A stretch of DNA of 64,000 nt from Aromatoleum anaerobium. GTDB taxonomy: Bacteria; Pseudomonadota; Gammaproteobacteria; Burkholderiales; Rhodocyclaceae. How positions within the stretch are numbered: the stretch's first letter is position 1; the number at the start of each line of letters is the position of its first letter. This document shows, one piece after another, positions 51,458-58,485 of this stretch. The stretch covers positions 62,001-126,000 of the forward strand of contig NZ_WTVG02000033.1 of assembly GCF_012910705.2 (NCBI RefSeq). The letters are read 5' to 3'. The position numbers and the translations under genes were made by a program. The notes below the pieces were generated by a model. The model searched no databases. It was given only the letters and a program-made list of their open reading frames with translations, and was not told where the DNA came from.

Positions 51458-52678
51458 ATGGAACTGGTAGCGCTACACAAACGAGTCATCGGACTGGATG
51501 TGCATCAGGCGCAAATTACGGCCTGCGCGATCCTCGAAGAGGCCGACGGCACGACGCGTATCGAACAGCGGCAATTCGGTGCGTTCAAACGCGATCGGCG
51601 CGCACTGGCCGACTGGGCGGCATCGCTTGCTCCCGATCAGGTGGTGATGGAGAGCACGGGCATCTACTGGAAGAGCCCGTATGCCGCACTGGAAGCGGTG
51701 GGCATCCGTGGGCAAGTGGTCAATGCCCGGCACGTCAAGAATGTTCCCGGACGCAAGACCGATGTCGGCGATGCGCAATGGTTGGCGACGCTCTCGCGTG
51801 CCGGATTGCTGCGCGGTTCGTTCGTGCCGCCGGCACGGCTGCGTGAGTTGCGTCTGATTTCGCGGCAGCGGCAGAAACTGGTGGGTCTGCTGGCCTCCGA
51901 GAAGAACCGCCTGCACAAGGTGCTGACCGACGGCGGCATCCGCCTGGGCGTGGTGGTGAGCGATCTGCATGGTCAGTCGGCACGCGCCATGGTCAAGGCC
52001 ATCATCGAAGGGCACTCGCCGAACGAGGTGCTGAAGTTCGCCAGTCGGCGACTCAAGGCCAGTCGCGAGGAAATCTTCGATGCCTTGCAGGGGGAACTGA
52101 CCGACAGCCATCGCTTCGTGCTCGATGAACTGATGCACCATGTCGAGGAGATCGAGGCGCGCATTGCGCGCTTCGATGCGCGACTTCTGGATGGACTGCA
52201 GGACGAACGAAACGCGCTCGCCTTGCTGCAAACCCTGCCCGGCGTCGATCTGATCGGCGCAGCCATGCTGCTGGTGGAAATTGGCACCGATATGGAGGCA
52301 TTCGGCTGCGCGGATCGGCTGACGTCCTGGGTCGGCATCTGCCCGGGCAACAATGAGTCGGCGGGCAAGCGCAAATCCGGACGCGTTCGCAAGGGCAACC
52401 TCTATGTCCGACGCCTGCTCTGCGAGTTCGCTCATGCCGCCAGCCGCACCAAATCGGCCTTGCAGTCGAAGTTCCAGTCGCTCATCGTTCGCCGCGGCCA
52501 CAAACGCGCCATCGTCGCCTTGGCACACAAGATTCTGCGCACCATCTACTTCATGCTCAAACGTGGCGAACACTACCGGGATTCAGCCACCGACTATGAG
52601 GCGCTTTCCGTTCAACGCAACGCTCCACGCTGGATCAAGGCGCTGACTCGCTTCGGCTTCATTCGCGCAGCCGCCTGA
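51458..52678 (+). mobile_element. IS110-family insertion sequence (transposase span; ends not defined)
   Basis: Contains one intact transposase gene. The element ends could not be fixed: no terminal inverted repeat is evident, as expected for IS110-type elements. A similar string (CACCCGCCC...TTCCAC) occurs just upstream (about 51414-51430) and just downstream (about 52681-52695), which may mark the ends or target duplication. The non-coding flanks (51363-51457 and 52679-52800) are where a guide (bridge) RNA would be expected. Confidence 0.75.
51458..52678 (+). CDS. IS110-family transposase
   Basis: 406 residues with the DEDD RuvC-like N-terminal domain (VIGLDVHQAQITACAI, VVMESTGIYWKSP, KTDVGDAQWLATL) and the C-terminal Tnp20 domain holding the conserved serine region (WVGICPGNNESAGKRKSGRV). 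It appears full length and uninterrupted. IS110 transposases are RNA-guided recombinases in recently studied members; which guide RNA is used here cannot be told. Confidence 0.93.
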   Translation: MELVALHKRVIGLDVHQAQITACAILEEADGTTRIEQRQFGAFKRDRRALADWAASLAPDQVVMESTGIYWKSPYAALEAVGIRGQVVNARHVKNVPGRKTDVGDAQWLATLSRAGLLRGSFVPPARLRELRLISRQRQKLVGLLASEKNRLHKVLTDGGIRLGVVVSDLHGQSARAMVKAIIEGHSPNEVLKFASRRLKASREEIFDALQGELTDSHRFVLDELMHHVEEIEARIARFDARLLDGLQDERNALALLQTLPGVDLIGAAMLLVEIGTDMEAFGCADRLTSWVGICPGNNESAGKRKSGRVRKGNLYVRRLLCEFAHAASRTKSALQSKFQSLIVRRGHKRAIVALAHKILRTIYFMLKRGEHYRDSATDYEALSVQRNAPRWIKALTRFGFIRAAA

Positions 52679-52992
52679 TTCACCCGCCCTTCCACCCCAT
52701 GACCTTCAGCGGTCAGGCGCGCGCTCGTCTCGGATGTGGGCTCTTTCACGTTAAGAAAGGTCGATGTCCGCATCATTTCGCCCTCATGACACCCCCGCAG
52801 ATTGAACGTCGTGCCACCGTTGCGACGACGTCGGACGCTTGGCTGGCGAGTGATGTGAGCAGTATCCATTGGGGCAACTGCCACGCTCGAATCGCGACGA
52901 TTGCACAGTCGGATTTTCCAGACGAGTTGCAGCCCGCAGCCGGCTCGTCCAGGCACAGCAGCACCGGATCGACGCACAGGGCGCGCGCGATT
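52679..52992. other. Mosaic region right of the IS, with a fragment of an ABC transporter ATPase gene
   Basis: No intact gene. On the minus strand about 52922-52995 reads RIARALCVDPVLLCLDEPAAG, the Walker B region of a LivG-type branched-chain amino acid ABC ATPase, with nothing recognisable on either side. The stretch nearest the IS (52680-52800) has no clear coding content. The region looks like the product of several insertions and deletions. Confidence 0.6.
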
Positions 52993-53110
52993 CGTGGTGC
53001 TCGTCGTGGTCGTCGGTGTCGCTGAACATGTGGAGGCTCGGAGCGGGGCAGCCAATCCGGCCATTCCCTTGCCAGCCGTTGTGCATCAGGGCATCGACAT
53101 AGACCGTCAT
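52993..53110 (-). pseudogene. DUF4031 gene remnant
   Basis: The first 38 codons from the ATG at 53110 read MTVYVDALMHNGWQGNGRIGC...SLHMFSDTDD, the start of a DUF4031 protein (small metal-binding family in phages and plasmids). After about 52993 the frame loses the family sequence and meets the ABC-transporter fragment, so the 3' part is lost. Its ATG overlaps the stop of the upstream HD-type gene (ATGA), showing it was once the second gene of that operon. Confidence 0.6.
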
Positions 53111-53688
53111 CTTGGGACTCTCCGTCCAGCTGACAGGCTGCGTAGCCCTTCGATGTCCACTTCCGGCCGCAGCTCATGGTAGCGATCGAGGAAGAGGTGC
53201 TTCGCCACGATGGGCGCGAGAGCCTGGATCGTCCGGGGCAGGGGCGAGGCCTGCGTCGTACCGGTCCACTCGTCGTTGTGGGGTGGGTCGAGATCACGCC
53301 GCTCGGTGGCGCGAAGTACGAGATCCGCGTACTTGACCGACGGAGGGAGGTAAGGCGGGGCACCGAGGTCGGCCAGAATATCCGCGGTGGCCTGCCCCTC
53401 GGCGTCGAGACACACGGGGAGCAGTTCCTTGAGCGCATCGCCGGCGTGAAGGAGGAGCGCCGCAAGGGCGTCGTCCGGCGGCACGATGGTGCTCGCCAGA
53501 TAGTCGTGCTGGGCGATCGAGTAGAAGGTGTGTGCTCGGCCGGCGAAGCAGCACGTGCTTGCCAGGACATGGGCGACGTCTTCGATGCTCACTTGGTCCG
53601 GTGCAGGGTTATCGCCAATGACCTGACCGGCGCCGGTCAGGTCCCCGAGTCGGCGCATGGCGCGTGATGCTGGGAATTCCTGCTTCAT
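53107..53688 (-). CDS. HD-superfamily hydrolase-like protein (YfbR-like), probably degenerate
   Basis: 193 residues. HTFYSIAQHDYLASTIVPPDDALAALLLHAGDAL resembles the YfbR-type 5'-nucleotidase/HD-domain family found on phages and mobile elements, which usually has SVAQHS...AALLHDAxEA. Here the HD dyad is HA, so a metal ligand is missing. A good ribosome site (AGGAGAG) precedes the ATG at 53688. Located between element fragments and the KfrA region on the minus strand. Function is uncertain. Confidence 0.6.
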   Translation of the reverse strand: MKQEFPASRAMRRLGDLTGAGQVIGDNPAPDQVSIEDVAHVLASTCCFAGRAHTFYSIAQHDYLASTIVPPDDALAALLLHAGDALKELLPVCLDAEGQATADILADLGAPPYLPPSVKYADLVLRATERRDLDPPHNDEWTGTTQASPLPRTIQALAPIVAKHLFLDRYHELRPEVDIEGLRSLSAGRRVPR

Positions 53689-53730
53689 GAGTCTCTCCTT
53701 GCTGGCGTTCGTTGTCCGAATGGTCGATGC

Positions 53731-54009
53731 ATGCCAAGGCCAGCCAATGGCGATGGCATCGGCCGCGGGGCGGGGAATCAGGACGAGTCGAAGTCAGAGC
53801 GGCGAGAAGCGCCGGTCGACGAGCAAGGAAATGAGCGAGGGTGTCGCGCGAAGCGAGAGAGCAAGGCGTCCCCGCCGCGTCTCAAGAAGCGGCGTAGCGC
53901 CTTTGAGACTGCACGAAAATACCGGCCCGAGCGCGGTTTGGCAAGTCTCGATGAATTCCAATGGGCGGAACGCTTCAGCCGCGGTGGCGGCTATTGGTTC
54001 GATCCCTGA
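53731..54009 (+). CDS. Small hypothetical protein of the integrated element
   Basis: 92 residues. The N-terminal part is low complexity, but the C-terminal 45 residues (FETARKYRPERGLASLDEFQWAERF and GGGYWFDP) look like a folded, conserved tail. The start is uncertain and no strong ribosome site is seen. It is convergent with the small gene at 54019-54330. I recognise no family. Confidence 0.4.
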   Translation: MPRPANGDGIGRGAGNQDESKSERREAPVDEQGNERGCRAKRESKASPPRLKKRRSAFETARKYRPERGLASLDEFQWAERFSRGGGYWFDP

Positions 54010-54018
54010 TGAAAGCGG

Positions 54019-54330
54019 CTATCCGAAGGGGCACAGGATAGGTACGACTACGGTAGACGCTGGCCGGCGAAGGTCGCGTTCGCGGCGGTGGTGGTGAGGA
54101 AGTGGTCGAGCATCCTCTGGGCAGAGATTCAGGGCGACGTCGGTCCCAAGCTGAATGGTACGGGTTTGCCCGGCAGCCCGCGGATTTTGCTCGACGGTCC
54201 GTAGCAACTTCCCGAGAAGTCGTTGGCCCCTGGTCTGGCGAGGCGCACAGGCGACCGCATTCGCCAAGGAGGTAAGCGAAAGCAGAGGAAAAACCGCCTG
54301 TCCTCGAAGAACGGAAGAGCGCCGTTCCAT
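54019..54330 (-). CDS. Small hypothetical protein downstream of leader RNA copy A
   Basis: 103 residues from MERRSSVLRGQAVFPLLSLTSLANAV. It is rich in Arg and has no recognised domain. The reason for calling it is context: a sigma-70 promoter and leader RNA copy A lie directly upstream on the same strand, in the arrangement seen for the DUF3577 gene. The coding call itself is weak; the transcript may instead be non-coding. Confidence 0.35.
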   Translation of the reverse strand: MERRSSVLRGQAVFPLLSLTSLANAVACAPRQTRGQRLLGKLLRTVEQNPRAAGQTRTIQLGTDVALNLCPEDARPLPHHHRRERDLRRPASTVVVPILCPFG

Positions 54331-54358
54331 CACGAGATCGACATGACCCTCGAAGCAG

Positions 54359-54401
54359 ACCCCGGACCCGAAGGCCGTTCCGGTTGCAGGGGCTGACCGG
54401 A
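54359..54401 (-). promoter_or_regulatory. Structured leader RNA motif, copy A
   Basis: Minus strand. Stem 1 TCCGG/CCGGA (54397-54401 with 54379-54383) closes the 13-nt loop TCAGCCCCTGCAA. Stem 2 GGCC/GGTC (54373-54376 with 54365-54368, one G-T pair) has loop TTCG. The tract GGGGT (54359-54363) can pair with GCCCC of loop 1. Confidence 0.75.
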
Positions 54402-54412
54402 CGTTGCCTATA

Positions 54413-54441
54413 TTCATAGGCGCGATGCTTCGACACGTCAA
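54413..54441 (-). promoter_or_regulatory. Promoter for leader RNA copy A
   Basis: Minus strand: TTGACG (54436-54441), 17-base spacer, TATGAA (54413-54418). Transcription would begin just before the leader RNA motif. Confidence 0.65.
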
Positions 54442-54560
54442 GGCAGCGGCCATGTCAGGCGGCGACGGTGTCATTGATTCCGTGTCTTGGACATCGGTCC
54501 GACGCGCCGACCGATCGTTGGCTCCTTGGGCGGCGGGTGTAGTGCCGGTTATTTGAACCT

Positions 54561-55442
54561 TTACGACTCGCCCGTCATGGCGCCCTGCGCGGTAAAGCCC
54601 TTGATGACGTCCAGATGGCCGGCGTTCTGAGCGCGCAGCGCTTCCAGCTCACCAGTCGCCTGAGCGAGGCGAGCGGCGAGGTCGCGGGACTCCTTCCGTG
54701 TCTCCGACAGATCTGCCTCGAGGTTCGCGTTCCGTTGCTTTTGGTCCTGCAACTGGCTGTCGAGCTTCGCCACTTCGTGCGTGTGGCGCGCCTGGCTATC
54801 CGCCAGACGCTCGGCGAGGCCTGCGGCCTTCGCCTCGGCGATCGCGGCCAGACGTTCGGCATTGGTGCGGGCGTCGCGCTCGGCGTCTACCGCACTTCGT
54901 AGCCGCTCGTTGTCCTTTTCAAGGATGGGGATAGTGTCGAGTCGGACATGCGCCTTGGCCAACTCGGTGCGGGTGGCTTCGGCCGCCTGACGTTCACGGG
55001 CCGCTTCGTCCCGGGCGGTGGAGAGGTCGGCCTCCATTTGCTCGATCTTTCCGGCGAGCGCCGCCTTCTCTTCCTGCGACATCTGCAGGGTGCTTTCCAG
55101 CGTCTCGATGTGGCCGCTCTGGCGCACGTTCTCGGCGGCGAGTTCGTTGGCGGCCGCTTGCACGTCAGACAGTTTGGCGTCGAGGTCGGCCCGAGCCGTT
55201 GCCCGCTCCTGCGTCACGAATTCGAGGATCGCCCGTTGCAGCGCAGGGGGGAGGGCTGAACCCGCTTCGATGGATGGCGGCTGGTTGCCTTCCCATCGTT
55301 GGAACAGCTTATGGATGGTGCCCAGACTGCCGCTGCCGTGACGCTCGCGGATCTGGCGTGGCGTGGGCTTCCCGCCGGCGGCTTTGATCCCATCGGCGAT
55401 GGCCGCCACTTGTTCGTACGTGATGCTGGCTTCCCGAGGCAT
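54561..55442 (-). CDS. kfrA: KfrA-like DNA-binding coiled-coil protein
   Basis: 293 residues. The N-terminal 90 residues (ITYEQVAAIADGIKAAGGKPTPRQIRERHGSGSLGTIHKLFQRWE) are the KfrA_N DNA-binding domain; the rest is a long alpha-helical coiled coil rich in Ala, Glu and Arg (about 95-280). KfrA proteins of broad-host-range plasmids bind their own promoter and form filaments that aid plasmid maintenance. Tandem operator-like repeats lie on its promoter, fitting autoregulation. The assignment to the family is firm; the maintenance role here is inferred. Confidence 0.88.
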   Translation of the reverse strand: MPREASITYEQVAAIADGIKAAGGKPTPRQIRERHGSGSLGTIHKLFQRWEGNQPPSIEAGSALPPALQRAILEFVTQERATARADLDAKLSDVQAAANELAAENVRQSGHIETLESTLQMSQEEKAALAGKIEQMEADLSTARDEAARERQAAEATRTELAKAHVRLDTIPILEKDNERLRSAVDAERDARTNAERLAAIAEAKAAGLAERLADSQARHTHEVAKLDSQLQDQKQRNANLEADLSETRKESRDLAARLAQATGELEALRAQNAGHLDVIKGFTAQGAMTGES

Positions 55443-55455
55443 GTCTCGTCTCCAG

Positions 55456-55499
55456 TACGATACGTTACGTACGATAGGTTACGGTACGGTACCAATCAA
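55456..55499 (-). promoter_or_regulatory. kfrA promoter with tandem operator repeats
   Basis: On the minus strand TTGATT (55494-55499), 17-base spacer and TATCGT (55471-55476) form a promoter. Two adjacent 14-base repeats, TACGATACGTTACG (55456-55469) and TACGATAGGTTACG (55470-55483) on the plus strand, differ at one base and cover the -10 and the downstream region; a GTACGGTACC palindrome-like element (about 55484-55493) fills the spacer. The position suits an autorepressor site. Confidence 0.75.
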
Positions 55500-55529
55500 G
55501 TGTCCATGACCCGATCGAGGTGAGCCCGC

Positions 55530-55892
55530 TCAGCGGTGGGGTGGGGCCTCGTGGCCCGGTTTCGCAGACGTCTCATGTCGCTGGCGCCCCCGTGTAGGTC
55601 GTCGGGTCGCCAGGTCAAGAGGCGTTTGAGCTACCGGTTCGCCGTGGATCGACGGTCTTGGCATCGGCTTCAAGCTGTCGCACCCGACCCAGTCCTCCCA
55701 GACGGTCAGGACTTCGCCGTCGATCTCGTCGGGTTCGAGGGCGTCGGGGGCTACCAGCGAGCAGTCGATCCATCGTATTCGTAGCAGTGTTCCGGTGCGC
55801 TCGAGGATCTCGACCCATCCGTGCTCGCGGTGGATCGCCATCTCGCCCGGTCGCAGACGGGCCGGATGGGTGTTGATGTGCACGACGTTCAT
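55530..55892 (-). CDS. Hypothetical protein of the integrated element
   Basis: 120 residues from MNVVHINTHPARLRPGEMAIHREHGWVEILERTGTLLRIRWIDCSLVAPDALEPDEIDGEVLTVWEDW. The N-terminal 80 residues look like a small beta-rich domain (it resembles CarD/KOW-type or SH3-like folds only superficially); the tail is basic. Start chosen at 55892 because GGAGG lies at the right distance. It is upstream of kfrA on the same strand. No known family recognised. Confidence 0.6.
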   Translation of the reverse strand: MNVVHINTHPARLRPGEMAIHREHGWVEILERTGTLLRIRWIDCSLVAPDALEPDEIDGEVLTVWEDWVGCDSLKPMPRPSIHGEPVAQTPLDLATRRPTRGRQRHETSAKPGHEAPPHR

Positions 55893-56268
55893 ATCCCTAA
55901 CCTCCATGTCCAGGGGAATGTCATGTGATTGCAGCGTCGATGGCGCCAAGTCGTGTGCAGGCCCTCGAGCGGAGGTGCCCCGTCGGGGAGAACAACTGGC
56001 GCGGCAGGCCTTCCAGACGTTGGGGGCGCCACAGCATGGACCCGCTGTGGGCACTAGCTCCCTGTCTGGGGCATCAAACGCGCGTGGGCGGCATCAAGTC
56101 CAGCCCACGGGCGAGGTCGTGCAGCCGAGCAGAGGCGCGGGCTGGTCGCGATCGTAGGCGAAGGGTGGCTGTCGGGCGGATGAGATCCGTCCCCTCGCGG
56201 GAATGTCGCTGATCAAACGAAGAAATGCAAGGCGGTTTGGTCTGGCTGAAGGTGTGCTCGTTGCCCCG
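55893..56268. other. Intergenic region before the DUF3577 promoter
   Basis: About 375 bases. Open frames are short and lack ribosome sites. Apart from small GC-rich inverted repeats I see no supported feature until the promoter at 56269. Confidence 0.5.
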
Positions 56269-56296
56269 TTGACGGCGCGGGCACTTGGCGTAGAAT
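56269..56296 (+). promoter_or_regulatory. Promoter of the DUF3577 gene
   Basis: TTGACG at 56269-56274, 16-base spacer, TAGAAT at 56291-56296. Transcription start near 56303 gives a 160-base leader holding the structured RNA motif copy B. Confidence 0.75.
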
Positions 56297-56333
56297 CATC
56301 GCGAGCATTCGGCCATGCGGCCGGTGTACTGCG

Positions 56334-56376
56334 TCCGGTCAGCCCCTGTAACCGGAACGACCGTCAGGTCCGGGGT
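56334..56376 (+). promoter_or_regulatory. Structured leader RNA motif, copy B (DUF3577 gene)
   Basis: Stem 1 TCCGG/CCGGA (56334-56338 with 56352-56356), loop TCAGCCCCTGTAA; stem 2 GACC/GGTC (56359-56362 with 56367-56370), loop GTCA; GGGGT (56372-56376) can pair with GCCCC in loop 1 (56342-56346). The best copy to define the motif because promoter and gene are both clear. Confidence 0.8.
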
Positions 56377-56396
56377 ATCGTTTGTGTCACCCACCC

Positions 56397-56461
56397 GATC
56401 GGGAAGATTCACTTCCCGATCATGGGACGTGTGGTCTCCCGATTTTTTTCGTCTGGAGACC
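56397..56461 (+). promoter_or_regulatory. Leader hairpins in front of the DUF3577 start codon
   Basis: First, a perfect 10-bp hairpin GATCGGGAAG/CTTCCCGATC (56397-56406 with 56412-56421). Second, GGTCTCC (56433-56439) pairs with GGAGACC (56455-56461), which contains the Shine-Dalgarno of the gene four bases before its ATG. A GGGA...TCCC stem followed by GATTTTTTT (56424-56447) is a competing terminator-like fold. Confidence 0.65.
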
Positions 56462-56464
56462 GTC

Positions 56465-56971
56465 ATGTCTGAATCCAAACAAGTTGCTTCCGAGACCGCT
56501 CCCGAGAAGGAGCATTTCGACCTGCATACCAAGGGATGCGGCTATTTGGGCCGGGTCCGGTGGGTGAAACCACGCGGCGGCGGTCGTCGAGCCGAGCCCT
56601 TTCTTGCATGCGCGATCAACGCTGTTCACGGGTCCGTCACGGAACCGGCGTACACGTACTTTGACCTCAGAGTGGTCGGTGCCGAGTGTGCCGAGCTCGT
56701 TGAACGCTTCAAGCAGGATGTCCAGAACGACCGCAAGGTCTTTGTCTCATTCCGCGTGGGTGACATCTACCCACATCTCTACTATGCCGACGTCAAGGAT
56801 TCCGAAACCGGTGCGCCCGGCAAGGAACCGCGCGTCATCATCAAGGGCCGGCTGCTACTGCTGACGCACGTCAAGGTGGACGGCCAAACGGCCTACGAAC
56901 GCCCGAAGACCACGGATGTTCAGCAAGCGGCCGAAAGCGCTCCCCTGGAGCGCACCGGCACCAGCGGGTGA
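56465..56971 (+). CDS. DUF3577 family protein of integrative conjugative elements
   Basis: 168 residues. YFDLHT-type N-terminus (HFDLHTKGCGYLGRVRWVKPRGGGRRAEPFLACAINAVHG), then TYFDLRVVGAECAELVERF and RVIIKGRLLLL, the full DUF3577 (STY4534-type) pattern. Family members occur in accessory regions of ICEs and pathogenicity islands, probably as single-strand-binding-like or replication-associated proteins; the exact role is not known. Start at 56465 follows GGAGAC. Confidence 0.88.
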   Translation: MSESKQVASETAPEKEHFDLHTKGCGYLGRVRWVKPRGGGRRAEPFLACAINAVHGSVTEPAYTYFDLRVVGAECAELVERFKQDVQNDRKVFVSFRVGDIYPHLYYADVKDSETGAPGKEPRVIIKGRLLLLTHVKVDGQTAYERPKTTDVQQAAESAPLERTGTSG

Positions 56972-57055
56972 TCACTAGATCAACCATTCCAATCTCGGAG
57001 CCTTTCGCGGGTTTCCAGCCGTTTTGCACGTTTCGGCAAAAACGTGCGTGGTGCG
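56972..57055. other. Spacer with an inverted repeat between DUF3577 and leader copy C
   Basis: An 8-bp perfect inverted repeat GCACGTTT/AAACGTGC (57026-57033 with 57039-57046) lies here. It has no T-run on the coding strand, so it is not a clear terminator. No promoter for copy C was seen. Confidence 0.45.
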
Positions 57056-57098
57056 CCCAGTCAGCCCCTGTAACTGGGACGGCCGTCAGGCCTGGGGT
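57056..57098 (+). promoter_or_regulatory. Structured leader RNA motif, copy C (DUF3275 gene)
   Basis: Stem 1 CCCAG/CTGGG (57056-57060 with 57074-57078), loop TCAGCCCCTGTAA; stem 2 GGCC/GGCC (57081-57084 with 57089-57092), loop GTCA; GGGGT (57094-57098) can pair with GCCCC of loop 1. Both stems differ from copy B by paired changes. Confidence 0.8.
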
Positions 57099-57285
57099 CC
57101 GTCGGTAGGGCTTTGCCTGTCCGCTTCGATCCCGTACCGGTCCGGAAAACCGGTGCCTCTTTCAAAGCCCGGGCCATCAACCATGTTGGTGGCCCTCCTG
57201 TATCGCACGCGCCGAGGGTTCGAACCATTCGGTGTCCGATTTTCAACCACCCATCGGGGGCGCTCGTCCCCTTCGGTGGGCGGGC

Positions 57286-57305
57286 CTCCGATACCGCATT
57301 CGGAG
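57286..57305 (+). promoter_or_regulatory. SD-sequestering hairpin before the DUF3275 gene
   Basis: CTCCG (57286-57290) pairs with CGGAG (57301-57305), which is the Shine-Dalgarno of the GTG at 57315. Loop of ten bases. Confidence 0.55.
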
Positions 57306-57314
57306 ATCGAGATC

Positions 57315-57962
57315 GTGAGCATCACTGTCGAAGGCACGCTGAACATCAAGCGCGTCAAGGGGGCCAATGGCCCGTTCTGTGTCGGCGATCTGCTGACCGA
57401 TATCGGCGAGTTTCGGGTCAAGGACCCGATCCTCGATCAGTTCGAGGAAGGGAGCTACACGGGGCGCTATATCATCCAGCGCATCTTTCCCTGGTCCTAC
57501 GCCAGCAACGGTCGGCTCGTGTTGGAGATCCGCGCCCGACTCGCCGATCTGCACGTTCATAGCGGCACGGAAAGGAGTCTCCCCGAGGCGCCGATGGAAC
57601 CCGATCCCGCAGACGAGGCCTTAGCGCAGACTGCACGTCCTGGTGCTGGGAATGGCGACTTGGAGGGAAGCGGTGCGCCCGACCGGGAACAGGAGGGCGG
57701 GGCGTCACCCGCGCTGTCCACCACGGGACCGGACGAATCGGCCGATCACGCGCTCTTGGGCGACGAGCTCTATGGGCTGGTCGCGGCGCGCCAACCGGTG
57801 AAGCTCGATCCGACGATCGATGACCGCCGGCGCTTCCGGGAGCAGCGCAATCGGCTGAAGTCCGGACTCCAATACGGCTTTGTGCCGGAAGAGCAGGTCT
57901 GGTATCCGGAGGAATCCGATCGGTATCGGGCTTACCTGGCCGCGAAGGCGGACGCATCGTAG
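57315..57962 (+). CDS. DUF3275 family protein of integrative conjugative elements
   Basis: 215 residues with a GTG start: MSITVEGTLNIKRVKGANGPFCVGDLLTDIGEFRVKDPILDQFEEG is the DUF3275 N-terminal domain, followed by a variable acidic linker (about 90-150) and the conserved C-terminal element VKLDPTIDDRRRFREQRNRLKS-GLQYGF. Family members are found in ICE accessory clusters beside DUF3577; function unknown. The GTG was chosen because the conserved sequence begins there and GGAGA precedes it; the frame continues upstream into the leader RNA. Confidence 0.85.
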   Translation: MSITVEGTLNIKRVKGANGPFCVGDLLTDIGEFRVKDPILDQFEEGSYTGRYIIQRIFPWSYASNGRLVLEIRARLADLHVHSGTERSLPEAPMEPDPADEALAQTARPGAGNGDLEGSGAPDREQEGGASPALSTTGPDESADHALLGDELYGLVAARQPVKLDPTIDDRRRFREQRNRLKSGLQYGFVPEEQVWYPEESDRYRAYLAAKADAS

Positions 57963-58361
57963 AACAATCCCCGCGGCCGACGCCGGCCGCCAGCCCGCGC
58001 GCGGGCTTTCCGAATCGGGGTCAGTGCGTCAGGGTACGCGCGTGATTCGGAAAGCCTGCGAGGGCTCCATCGACAACTGGGCAGCAACACGCCCGATGTG
58101 TTGCGGCATTTGCGTCGGCGGTTTTCCCGCGCGCCCTTTCATCGGCGCCCACGCCTTCCACCGGGGCGCCTCGCATCCGAGCCACGGGGTCTCAGGGCAA
58201 TGCGCCTGAGGCCCGCGGGTGTGACGAAGGTATCGTTCAAAGCCCATCCAAGCGGAACCAGCGGGTTCCCATCGTCGGCCTGCAGCAGGCAGACCGACGA
58301 TGGAAGTCCGTTTGCGGTCGTCCGGCCATCGGCCGGTGGCGCGCGTTGCCTGATGCAACAG
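57963..58361. other. Intergenic region before leader copy D
   Basis: About 400 bases without a supported gene. It contains a long hairpin, CCATCGTCGG/CCGACGATGG (58269-58278 with 58294-58303). No promoter hexamers stood out. Confidence 0.5.
57992..58008 (+). terminator. Weak terminator after the DUF3275 gene
   Basis: AGCCCGC/GCGGGCT with a very short loop, followed by only TT. It may be an mRNA end hairpin rather than a true terminator. Confidence 0.35.
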
Positions 58362-58404
58362 CCTGTCAGTCCCTGCAACAGGACCGAGCATGTCGCTCCG
58401 GGAC
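58362..58404 (+). promoter_or_regulatory. Structured leader RNA motif, copy D (methyltransferase gene)
   Basis: Stem 1 CCTG/CAGG (58362-58365 with 58379-58382), loop TCAGTCCCTGCAA; stem 2 GAGC/GCTC (58386-58389 with 58395-58398); GGGAC (58400-58404) can pair with GTCCC of loop 1 (58369-58373). The loop base change C to T is matched by G to A in the downstream partner, keeping the pseudoknot pairing. Confidence 0.78.
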
Positions 58405-58485
58405 ATCATCCACAACCTGCGGGTCGCGATCGGCCCGTCGAGGGTCATTGCGTCCCCCCTTACACGTTCCCTCCGAGGAGGTTCT

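Noticed and set aside
52699-53025. Plus-strand 108-residue frame after the IS
   Set aside because: Low-complexity translation opposite the DUF4031/LivG fragments, with no ribosome site.
53996-54008. tRNA fragment or second attachment site (GGTTCGATCCCTG also in tRNA-Arg)
   Set aside because: Only 13 bases match, the rest of a tRNA is absent, and the match encodes the conserved-looking end of the small gene at 53731.
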